Assembly (NCBI GenBank): GCA_018303225.1
Contig: JAGVYO010000003.1
Span: 1-11,070, forward strand
Length of the DNA: 11,070 bases
Direction of reading: 5' to 3'
From: Candidatus Woesearchaeota archaeon
Lineage (GTDB): Archaea > Nanobdellota > Nanobdellia > Woesearchaeales > JAGVYO01
Shown piece by piece: positions 6,131 to 11,070 of the stretch (its first letter is position 1; every line of letters starts with the position of its first letter). The position numbers and the translations under genes are program-made. Below the pieces are notes generated by a model. That model was given only the letters and a program-made list of their open reading frames with translations. It was not told where the DNA came from and searched no databases.

Positions 6131-6913
6131 ATGGTATTCGAGAAGAACCTCCTGAAAGGAAAAGTCGCGATCGTGACAGGCGGCGGGACAGGAATCGGGA
6201 AAGAGATAGCGAAGCATTTCCTTGAGCTGGGAGCAAAGGTAGCCATCGCAGGGCGGAAGAAAGAGCCGCTGGAGAAAACCGAGAAAGAGTTCAAGGGAAA
6301 AGAGCTGATGGTCCTCCAGACCGACATCCGCGATCCAGAGCAGGCCAATAATCTGGTTCGGCAGACCGTCAAGAGGTGGGGAAAGCTGGACATCCTAATC
6401 AATAATGCCGGCGGCCAGTTCATCGCGCCTGTGGAGAAGATTTCCAATAACGCGTTTGATGCCGTGGTAAAGACAAATTTATACGGCACGTTCTACATGT
6501 GCAGGGCAGCCGGCGAAGCCATGAAAAAGAACGGCGGCAAGATCGTGAACGTCGTGCACATTTATGCGTTGCGCGCGGCCCCGGGCCTGGTCCATTCGGG
6601 AGCGGCCCGCGCCGGTGTGGTCAATCTGACAAAAAGCCTGGCAGTAGAATGGGCAAAACACGGGATCAACGTCAATGCCATCGCGCCGGGCATCACCGAG
6701 ACCGAAGGGCTGAAGACCGAGATGATCTACGACAAGAAGACGCTCCAGGAGCTGAAAGACACCATCCCGCTGCACCGCTACGCCTCTCCCAAGGAGATTG
6801 CCGGCGTCGTCACATTTTTGGTTTCTCCGGCAGCCGATTACATCACCGGCCAGACCCTGGTGGTGGACGGCGGCCAGATACTCGGAAATTGGCCCGACTT
6901 CACCCGCTTATAA
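6131..6913 (+). CDS. trans-2-enoyl-CoA reductase, PECR/DECR-type SDR
   Basis: A 260-residue SDR with cofactor loop TGGGTGIG (16-23), basic GRKKE (41-45) that suggests NADPH, and NNAGGQFIAP (91-100). At the catalytic site the classical Tyr-x3-Lys is absent. VHSGAARAG (154-162) gives S156 and R160 in those places. The NNAGGQF and HSGAARAG signatures match peroxisomal trans-2-enoyl-CoA reductase (PECR) and the related 2,4-dienoyl-CoA reductases. From memory of human PECR, NxGGQF, TFYMC and HSGAARAG are shared nearly word for word. This is therefore the likely last reductive step, enoyl-CoA to acyl-CoA, in place of bacterial FabI. The C-terminus YITGQTLVVDGGQ is typical of SDRs. ATG 6125 is an alternative start two codons earlier (ATGA overlap), but the ribosome-binding site favours 6131. 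The stop shares a base with the first acyltransferase. Dienoyl reductase activity remains possible. Confidence 0.85.
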   Translation: MVFEKNLLKGKVAIVTGGGTGIGKEIAKHFLELGAKVAIAGRKKEPLEKTEKEFKGKELMVLQTDIRDPEQANNLVRQTVKRWGKLDILINNAGGQFIAPVEKISNNAFDAVVKTNLYGTFYMCRAAGEAMKKNGGKIVNVVHIYALRAAPGLVHSGAARAGVVNLTKSLAVEWAKHGINVNAIAPGITETEGLKTEMIYDKKTLQELKDTIPLHRYASPKEIAGVVTFLVSPAADYITGQTLVVDGGQILGNWPDFTRL

Positions 6914-7560
6914 TGCTCTATCCCCTCTCAAAGCTGACCCTCTACCACCTTGTCAAGACCTATATCGGGAAGGTGGAAGGGCTGGAAAACGTCCCGAAAG
7001 ACGGCAGGTTCATAGCCGCCATCAACCACTCAAGTTATCTGGACGACCTTATCATCCCTACGGTGATGCTGAAGCATTTCAGGAAAAAGATCCATTTTTA
7101 CGTCAACCATCTCTACTTTAGGAACCCAGTTCTCCGGAATTTCCTGCTGGGAGCCGGCTCCATACCTGTAGCCGTGAAGAAAAGCCCGGATGCAAAAATA
7201 ATCAACGAGAAAGCTTTTAAAGAAGCGTTGAGACATTTAGCGCATAACGAACCGGTAGGGATATTTCCAGAAGGCCACCGTTCGCTGGACGGGAAGCTGC
7301 AGCGCGGCAAGACCGGCGTGGCACGGTTGGCATTGGCCGCGAAGGTGCCGGTGATCCCAATGGGTATTACCGGTTCCTACCAGATACTGCCAAAAGGAAA
7401 ATCATTCCCGAGATTCAGACGCTGTACGATAAGGATCGGTGCACCGATGCATTTTGACAGGTACCTGGAAAAAGGAAAAGACAGGAAAGCGCTCGAGAAA
7501 ATCACGAAATGCATCATGAAAGAAATCGCAAAATTGACCCGCCAGACGTATCCGTACTAA
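6913..7560 (+). CDS. PlsC-family 1-acyl-glycerol-3-phosphate acyltransferase (paralogue A)
   Basis: A 215-residue member of the LPLAT/PlsC family. Motif I is N38-H39-xxxx-D44 (NHSSYLD), the catalytic His/Asp pair. Motif III is FPEGHRS (118-124), where the family usually has FPEGTRS; the Thr-to-His change lies in the phosphate-binding loop. VPVIPMG (145-151) is motif IV. Such enzymes put an acyl chain from acyl-CoA or acyl-ACP on glycerol-3-phosphate or lysophosphatidate at the membrane. The start ATG shares a base with the preceding stop, and no ribosome-binding site stands before it, so translational coupling is likely. A second paralogue follows after one base. With GpsA downstream, the pair could acylate the two positions of glycerol-3-phosphate. 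Which does which cannot be told. Part of the gene (7282-7352) is almost identical to its neighbour. Confidence 0.88.
   Translation: MLYPLSKLTLYHLVKTYIGKVEGLENVPKDGRFIAAINHSSYLDDLIIPTVMLKHFRKKIHFYVNHLYFRNPVLRNFLLGAGSIPVAVKKSPDAKIINEKAFKEALRHLAHNEPVGIFPEGHRSLDGKLQRGKTGVARLALAAKVPVIPMGITGSYQILPKGKSFPRFRRCTIRIGAPMHFDRYLEKGKDRKALEKITKCIMKEIAKLTRQTYPY
7282..7352 (+). repeat. Acyltransferase internal repeat, left copy
   Basis: Seventy of 71 bases match 7916-7986; the single difference (C7317 against G7951) is silent. It spans the codons after motif III up to motif IV, while flanking sequence of the two genes is much less alike. Confidence 0.95.
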
Positions 7561-7561
7561 A

Positions 7562-8197
7562 ATGGTCCATTCCATCGCCAAGATCAGCATCTTTCCCCTT
7601 ATCAGGGGATTGTTCATCAAAAAGGTGAATGGGATAGAGAACATCCCGAAAGGGGAGGGGTTCATTGCAGCCGCCAACCATTGCAGCTACCTGGACCATT
7701 ATCTGATCTCGTGCATCCTTGTCCCTCATTTGAACAAAAAAGTGCATTACCTGGCGAAAAAAGAGCATTTTGACAGCCTTCATCAGCGGCTATGGCACAA
7801 GTGGGTGGGGGCAATCCCCATCGACCGGCAAAAAGGGGGAAAAGAAGCGCTGCGAATGGCCGTAGCCTATTTAAGAAAAGGAAAAGTCATCGGCATCTAT
7901 CCGGAAGGCACCCGGTCGCTGGACGGGAAGCTGCAGCGCGGCAAGACCGGGGTGGCACGGTTGGCATTGGCCGCGAAGGTGCCGGTCGTGCCGATTGGAA
8001 TCATAGGTTCATTTGAGATTTTGCCAAAAGGAAGGTATATGCCCAGCGCCGGAAAGGCCGTCATCAATATCGGAAAGCCTATGCTGTTTGAGGCATACTA
8101 CGGAAAAGAAAACGATTATAAGGGATTAAGGACTGTAACAAAATGTATCATGAAGGAGATTGCGAAGCTGAGCCATCAGGCATATAGGTTTGATTAG
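7562..8197 (+). CDS. plsC: PlsC-family 1-acyl-glycerol-3-phosphate acyltransferase (paralogue B)
   Basis: A 211-residue LPLAT/PlsC protein with the canonical motifs: N39-H40-xxxx-D45 (NHCSYLD), YPEGTRS (113-119) and VPVVPIG (140-146). No long hydrophobic N-terminal anchor is obvious; residues 1-20 are mildly hydrophobic and basic, suggesting peripheral membrane contact. It is a tandem paralogue of the gene before it, sharing the general frame (IPKGEGFIAAANH versus VPKDGRFIAAINH) and a 71-base nearly identical stretch. It starts one base after its neighbour's stop and ends one base before gpsA. Unlike paralogue A it keeps the Thr of motif III, so it is the better candidate for ordinary lysophosphatidate acyltransferase activity. 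That activity is inferred from the family. Confidence 0.9.
   Translation: MVHSIAKISIFPLIRGLFIKKVNGIENIPKGEGFIAAANHCSYLDHYLISCILVPHLNKKVHYLAKKEHFDSLHQRLWHKWVGAIPIDRQKGGKEALRMAVAYLRKGKVIGIYPEGTRSLDGKLQRGKTGVARLALAAKVPVVPIGIIGSFEILPKGRYMPSAGKAVINIGKPMLFEAYYGKENDYKGLRTVTKCIMKEIAKLSHQAYRFD
7916..7986 (+). repeat. Acyltransferase internal repeat, right copy
   Basis: Partner of 7282-7352 at a distance of 634 bases, in the second PlsC-family gene. Confidence 0.95.
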
Positions 8198-8198
8198 G

Positions 8199-9185
8199 AT
8201 GACACAAAAGATAGCGGTGATCGGAGCAGGCGGCTGGGGCACCACGCTGGCCAACATGATAGCTGATAATGGCCACCCGGTGCATCTGTGGGTAAGGGAG
8301 CCTGAATTGAAGGCAGAGATAGAGAAGAAAAGGCAGAACAGCATCTATCTTCCAAGCGTTGTCCTGTCAAAAGGGATCATGCCGTCCACAGATCTGAAGA
8401 AAGTGGCAGAAGACGCCGCCATTCTCATCATGGCCGTTCCCTCAAAATTCGTCCGGGAGATGGCCCGTAAGATACGTCCGCTCCTCACGGTCAAGGGCGC
8501 GATCGTGATAAGCGTGGCCAAAGGCCTGGAGCACAACACCTATAGGACCATGTCGCAGGTGCTGGAAGAGGAACTGCCGGGCGCACGCGTCATCGCCCTG
8601 TCGGGCCCGAATCATTGCGAAGAGGTAAGCCGGAAAATGCCCACGGCAACCGTGATTGCCGGCAGGGATAAGAAAGCGCTGGAGAATGTAAAGAAGATAC
8701 TTGATAATGATTATTTCAAGGTATATCTGCTGGACGACCGCACCGGCATCGAGATATGCGGGGCCATCAAGAATATCACGGCCATCGCCGCAGGCATCGT
8801 GGACGGCCTGAAGTACGGCGACAACACAAGGGCCAGCATCATCACGCTCGGGCTTACTGAGATGGCCCGTTTCGGAAGGGCGTTTGGCACCAAAAGGGCC
8901 ACCTTTTACGGGCTTGCAGGAGTGGGTGATCTGATAGCCACCGCCACGAGCAAACACAGCCGGAATCATTTTGTGGGCGAGAAGATCGCAGAGGGGAAGA
9001 AGCTGGAGAGCATACAGAAGGAGATGCACGGCATGGTGGCCGAAGGCGTCTATACGGTGAAATCAGCCTATGAGTTCAGCCTGAAGCACAATATCGACAT
9101 GCCCCTCACAACCCAGGTCTATAAGCTGTTGTACGAAGGGAAGAGTCTAGACAAGGCAATCAGCGACCTCCTCAAGTGCATCTAA
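8199..9185 (+). CDS. gpsA: sn-Glycerol-3-phosphate dehydrogenase [NAD(P)+], bacterial GpsA type
   Basis: A 328-residue protein (family about 330-340). It has the N-terminal dinucleotide loop GAGGWGTTLA (9-18), SVAKGLE (105-111), SGPNHCEEV (135-143), the substrate lysine region GAIKN (K191), GDNTRASIITLGLTEM (207-222) and GLAGVGDLIATATS (238-251) followed by SRN. GpsA reduces dihydroxyacetone phosphate to sn-glycerol-3-phosphate, the backbone of bacterial ester lipids. Archaeal ether lipids instead use sn-glycerol-1-phosphate made by an unrelated enzyme. Placed directly after two PlsC-type acyltransferases, it presumably feeds them. Some archaea keep gpsA for glycerol catabolism, so membrane use is inference from context. 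ATG 8199 was chosen over TTG 8190 because the protein then starts MTQKIAVIGAGG as relatives do and AGGT at 8186-8189 precedes it. Its stop touches the stop of the oppositely transcribed uS2 gene. Confidence 0.95.
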   Translation: MTQKIAVIGAGGWGTTLANMIADNGHPVHLWVREPELKAEIEKKRQNSIYLPSVVLSKGIMPSTDLKKVAEDAAILIMAVPSKFVREMARKIRPLLTVKGAIVISVAKGLEHNTYRTMSQVLEEELPGARVIALSGPNHCEEVSRKMPTATVIAGRDKKALENVKKILDNDYFKVYLLDDRTGIEICGAIKNITAIAAGIVDGLKYGDNTRASIITLGLTEMARFGRAFGTKRATFYGLAGVGDLIATATSKHSRNHFVGEKIAEGKKLESIQKEMHGMVAEGVYTVKSAYEFSLKHNIDMPLTTQVYKLLYEGKSLDKAISDLLKCI

Positions 9186-9785
9186 TCATTCTTCGGTAAA
9201 TTCTTCGACCGTGGCGGTGAATTCGTCCGGCGACTTGATGACCGCTTTGTGCAGCAGGTACTCGCGGGCCAAGATCCAGAAAAAAAGCCCCAGGCTTTTC
9301 TTGCCCTTGTTGTTGCATGGCACCACCAGATCGATGTTGTTGGACTGGTTGTTGGTGTCGCACAGCGCAATGACCGGGACGCCCATCCGTACCGCATCCA
9401 TGATAGCATTGCGGTCCGGCCACGAGTCCGTGACCAGGAGGATCTTGAATTCCTGGTAGATGTCCAGCTGCGGATTAGTCATCATGCCCGGCGGGTACCT
9501 GCCTGCGAACACTTTGATGCCGGTTGCCTTCTTGAAGGCGTTTACCGGCTTCCAGCCGTTCTCCCGCCGGCTGACGATCAGTATCTCGCTGGACTCGAAC
9601 TGGGCCAGGAAATTGGCGGCAATCTTGATGCGTTCGTCGATCTTCTGGAGATTCAGCACAGAGAGGCCGTCGGAGCGTGCCTTGTAGATGAAAGGGTCCA
9701 TGTATTTGGTCCTGAATTTGGTGCCGATGTGGATGCCTGACTTTAGGTACGTCTCCGCAGGCAAGAGCAGTTTTTCTTCAGTCAT
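9186..9785 (-). CDS. rpsB: 30S ribosomal protein uS2 (archaeal type)
   Basis: A 199-residue small-subunit protein of the short archaeal/eukaryotic kind. Visible marks are YLKSGIHIGT (13-22), FAGRYPPGMMTNP (93-105), SWPDRNAIMDA (121-131), VPVIALCDTNN (136-146) and IDLVVPCNNKGKKSLGL (151-167). The bacterial N-terminal length and coiled-coil insertion are lacking, which is the strongest evidence that the contig is archaeal. uS2 joins the 30S platform late in assembly. A perfect GGAGG (9793-9797) lies ahead of the start. In many archaea this gene sits with enolase, RNA polymerase subunits or mevalonate kinase; here it follows thpR and is separated from it by its own TATA box and leader. Its stop codon directly abuts that of gpsA. 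Confidence 0.97.
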   Translation of the reverse strand: MTEEKLLLPAETYLKSGIHIGTKFRTKYMDPFIYKARSDGLSVLNLQKIDERIKIAANFLAQFESSEILIVSRRENGWKPVNAFKKATGIKVFAGRYPPGMMTNPQLDIYQEFKILLVTDSWPDRNAIMDAVRMGVPVIALCDTNNQSNNIDLVVPCNNKGKKSLGLFFWILAREYLLHKAVIKSPDEFTATVEEFTEE

Positions 9786-9792
9786 GATGATT

Positions 9793-9797
9793 CCTCC
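9793..9797 (-). promoter_or_regulatory. Perfect Shine-Dalgarno of the uS2 gene
   Basis: On the minus strand the sequence is GGAGG, seven bases before the ATG at 9785. It fixes the uS2 start and gives the reference spacing used to judge starts in the operon on the other strand. Confidence 0.85.
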
Positions 9798-9799
9798 GT

Positions 9800-9827
9800 A
9801 AAAATGCAGAACGGCTCTGCAGTTTTT
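9800..9827 (-). promoter_or_regulatory. Hairpin with U-tract in the uS2 leader
   Basis: On the minus strand TGCAGA (9821-9816) and TCTGCA (9810-9805) pair around a five-base loop. Flanking A5 (9827-9823) and T5 (9804-9800) could extend the stem past one bulged base, or the T5 could act as a U-tract after the stem. The hairpin ends just before the GGAGG site. Its place in the untranslated leader suggests attenuation or translational control, perhaps by uS2 itself, but only the fold is visible. Confidence 0.5.
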
Positions 9828-9880
9828 ATCGCCTCATGCAGTTCTCTTTCCGCCGTGGCTGATGGCCGAAAGATATTGGC

Positions 9881-9886
9881 TATATA
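9881..9886 (-). promoter_or_regulatory. TATA box for the uS2 gene
   Basis: TATATA lies about 97 bases upstream of the uS2 start. With the usual archaeal distance of about 26 bases, transcription would begin near 9857 and leave a leader of about 70 bases holding the hairpin described separately. Confidence 0.5.
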
Positions 9887-9906
9887 GGGAGGGAGAAAAA
9901 GGGCAT

Positions 9907-10449
9907 TTATAAAGCTTTTGGGGCCTGAAAAGAAAAGAGAGTGCCATAGACCGGACCACCGGGAGTCAGCGTGCTTTCCATCAGATCGAACCGGTTGACG
10001 GGAAAAGACAATTTGTTCACTGTGACGTTTTTCAGGACGTCGTTGTAACGGACCTTGTCCTTCACAAAAGCAACCCGCGCCAGCGTGATGTGAGGATGAA
10101 AGCGGTCATCTTTCGGAAAAAGACCCGAAAGAGCGGCATCAATCTGCTGCTGCAGCTCCACAACCGGCTGATGCGGAGTTACTCCTGCCCATATGACCCG
10201 TAGGTGGTCCGTATCCGGGAAAACACCTACTGCATCCAGCTGAAGGTCAAAAGGCGTGAAAGAGACAAGCGACAGTTTTTCTTTAAGGGGCGCTAATTTG
10301 TCGTTGCCAACTTCCCCTAGAAATTTAAGAGTGAGATGAAAATCATTGACAAACCGCAGTCTGGCCGATTCATCGTTAATCAAGATCTGGAGCTCCTTCA
10401 AATGAGTTAAAAGCTCCTCCGGCAAAGGGATAGAAATGAACAGCCTCAT
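9907..10449 (-). CDS. thpR: RNA 2',3'-cyclic phosphodiesterase (2'-5' RNA ligase family)
   Basis: A 180-residue protein of the LigT/ThpR (2H phosphoesterase) family, of normal length. Its two catalytic HxT motifs are H38-L-T40 in FHLTLKFLGEV and H120-I-T122 in HPHITLARV. It starts MRLFISIPLP like relatives. Members hydrolyse 2',3'-cyclic phosphates on RNA ends and can join tRNA halves through 2'-5' bonds in vitro; the physiological role in archaea is uncertain. No ribosome-binding site precedes the ATG. A TATA box lies 23-31 bases upstream, so the mRNA is probably leaderless. The gene stands between the TRAM gene and the uS2 gene on the same strand. A short T5 (9900-9896 on the minus strand) after its stop may help termination. 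Confidence 0.95.
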   Translation of the reverse strand: MRLFISIPLPEELLTHLKELQILINDESARLRFVNDFHLTLKFLGEVGNDKLAPLKEKLSLVSFTPFDLQLDAVGVFPDTDHLRVIWAGVTPHQPVVELQQQIDAALSGLFPKDDRFHPHITLARVAFVKDKVRYNDVLKNVTVNKLSFPVNRFDLMESTLTPGGPVYGTLFSFQAPKAL

Positions 10450-10471
10450 AGGAAGTGGATAGGGGGAAATC

Positions 10472-10480
10472 TATTTAAAA
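10472..10480 (-). promoter_or_regulatory. TATA box for thpR (leaderless)
   Basis: The minus strand reads TTTTAAATA, centred about 27 bases upstream of the thpR ATG at 10449. That is the usual TATA-to-start distance in archaea, placing transcription start at or next to the start codon. Confidence 0.7.
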
Positions 10481-10488
10481 CTAGTGAG

Positions 10489-10508
10489 AAAAAAAAGAAA
10501 TAAAAAAA
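10489..10508 (-). terminator. Poly-T terminator after the TRAM gene
   Basis: The minus strand has T7 (10508-10502) and T8 (10496-10489) separated by ATTTC, beginning about 12 bases after the TRAM stop. Runs of T without a strong hairpin are typical archaeal terminators. The tract ends just before the thpR TATA box. Confidence 0.65.
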
Positions 10509-10519
10509 GAAATCCCAGT

Positions 10520-10894
10520 CTATTTGTCTTCTTGCGTCTCTTCGCCAAAATCTTCAGAATCTTCTGAGGATTCTTCTCCAGAATCGTCAGAGGAAGGTTC
10601 CTCGGCAGGAGCCTCGTTCTGACCGGCATCCCCGGAATCTTCCGATGCGCCGGATCCTTCTCCGACCACTTCGGCAAATCCGACTTTTCGCAGTACTTTC
10701 GTAATGCGAATCTTTACCTGGTCGCCTTCCTTGGTGTTGGGCACAAACAGGACAAAGCCGTCTTTCTTGGCAATGCCGTCGCCTTTTTCACCGACTGCTT
10801 CTATCTTCACTTCCAACTCATCCCCGACTTTCACCGGAGCAGTTGTGTTATTTCGAGGCCTAAAGCCCCTGTCGTCGCCGTAATTTCCGTACAT
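10520..10894 (-). CDS. Small TRAM-domain protein with acidic C-terminal tail
   Basis: A 124-residue protein. Residues about 20-78 form a TRAM domain, a five-stranded beta barrel that binds RNA: VKVGDELEVKIEAVGEKGDG, then FVLFVPNTKEGDQVKIRI and GFAEVV. Stand-alone TRAM proteins are common in archaea and have been described as RNA chaperones, some linked to cold response. The N-terminus (1-19) is Gly/Arg/Asn rich. Residues 79-124 are a low-complexity tail in which 19 of 46 residues are Asp or Glu, with many Ser. The tail is probably disordered and may limit nonspecific nucleic-acid binding. A GGTGA ribosome-binding site (10907-10903), a TATA box and a palindrome lie upstream. Confidence 0.92.
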   Translation of the reverse strand: MYGNYGDDRGFRPRNNTTAPVKVGDELEVKIEAVGEKGDGIAKKDGFVLFVPNTKEGDQVKIRITKVLRKVGFAEVVGEGSGASEDSGDAGQNEAPAEEPSSDDSGEESSEDSEDFGEETQEDK

Positions 10895-10919
10895 ATTTTA
10901 GTTCACCTTTCTGTCTATT

Positions 10920-10935
10920 TTGCACCGTGGTGCAA
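10920..10935 (-). promoter_or_regulatory. Palindrome at the TRAM promoter, possible operator
   Basis: Seven-base arms TTGCACC and GGTGCAA are separated by two bases. The site begins about 24 bases downstream of the TATA box, so it should cover the transcription start. This is where archaeal repressors of the helix-turn-helix type commonly bind. A short hairpin in the mRNA leader is the other reading. Confidence 0.5.
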
Positions 10936-10958
10936 TAGGCCTTGGAAGCCCATAAGGG

Positions 10959-10966
10959 TATTTAAA
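10959..10966 (-). promoter_or_regulatory. TATA box for the TRAM gene
   Basis: The minus strand reads TTTAAATA. Transcription would begin near 10936, giving a leader of roughly 40 bases that contains the palindrome and the GGTGA ribosome-binding site. Confidence 0.65.
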
Positions 10967-11036
10967 GGTATGGGTTGAAATGGGCTGTGTGCTATCCTGA
11001 TATTATTTGACCTCGATACATTTTTTGTGTTTTTCA

Positions 11037-11044
11037 TATTTAAA
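11037..11044. promoter_or_regulatory. Second TATA-like element near the right edge
   Basis: TATTTAAA resembles the TATA boxes at 10472-10480 and 10959-10966 and could serve either strand. Read rightward it would start a transcript just beyond the window. Read leftward it would be a second promoter for the TRAM gene. No gene is seen between 10895 and 11070. Confidence 0.35.
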
Positions 11045-11070
11045 CCTCTGCTTTTTTCTTGCGCTCAAAC

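Noticed and set aside
8190..8198. TTG start of gpsA
   Set aside because: ATG 8199 gives the conserved N-terminus and a usable ribosome-binding site.
1..9185. Whole contig being bacterial
   Set aside because: Archaeal uS2 and HMG-CoA synthase plus TATA-type promoters argue against it. GpsA and the PlsC proteins are bacterial in type and may have been transferred, but they share the ribosome-binding pattern and packing of their neighbours.
9249..9740. Forward open frame across the uS2 gene
   Set aside because: It lies antisense to a well-recognised ribosomal protein and has no protein-like features of its own.
10471..10677. Reverse open frame spanning the TRAM 3' end and the poly-T tract
   Set aside because: Its residues are an out-of-frame reading of the acidic tail and terminator (runs of Leu and Phe), not a gene.
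1..11070. CRISPR array, tRNA, rRNA or transposase
   Set aside because: No short regularly spaced repeats, no cloverleaf-like sequence with the TTCGANTC box and no transposase motifs were seen; the only repeats are those within paralogous genes.

Overview
The window looks archaeal. Three things point that way: a ribosomal protein uS2 of the archaeal type (199 residues), an archaeal-type HMG-CoA synthase, and leftward genes preceded by A/T-rich TATA boxes (TTTAAATA, TATATA) instead of bacterial -35/-10 elements. A small TRAM protein and ThpR fit as well. Base composition is balanced and genes are packed tightly, mostly with overlaps of 1 to 4 bases or gaps of 1 to 2 bases. The lineage cannot be fixed from this window. 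A small-genome (DPANN-like) archaeon is a guess based on the flavour of uS2, not a result.

Positions 1-9185 (+ strand) form one continuous gene string that starts before the window. In order it holds: the 3' end of an SCP2-type thiolase; a zinc-ribbon/OB-fold (DUF35) domain fused to DUF362; a FabG-type 3-ketoacyl reductase; a second thiolase nearly identical to the first at its 3' end but broken by an internal deletion and frameshift; HMG-CoA synthase; a divergent thiolase-like protein whose GHP histidine is a tyrosine; a DUF35 OB-fold protein without its zinc ribbon; a MaoC-type (R)-specific enoyl hydratase/dehydratase; a PECR-type enoyl-CoA reductase (SDR); two tandem PlsC-family acyltransferases; and GpsA, sn-glycerol-3-phosphate dehydrogenase.

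Together these encode every step of a reductive, CoA-based chain-elongation cycle: thiolase condensation, ketoreduction, (R)-hydroxyacyl dehydration and enoyl reduction. They also supply the glycerol-3-phosphate backbone and two acyltransferases, which is a plausible route from acetyl-CoA to phosphatidic acid. No acyl carrier protein, malonyl transferase or bacterial ketoacyl-ACP synthase is seen. HMG-CoA synthase, a thiolase and DUF35 are the first mevalonate-pathway module of archaea, so the string joins fatty-acyl and isoprenoid precursor supply. An ester-lipid operon with sn-glycerol-3-phosphate stereochemistry in an archaeon would cross the 'lipid divide'. It is the main discovery candidate here.

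Positions 9186-10894 (- strand) hold ordinary archaeal housekeeping genes, read right to left: a TRAM-domain protein, ThpR and uS2. Their TATA boxes, a leader hairpin, a poly-T terminator and a possible operator are visible. gpsA and the uS2 gene meet tail to tail with no base between their stop codons. Positions 10895-11070 are non-coding as far as can be seen and carry promoter-like sequence.
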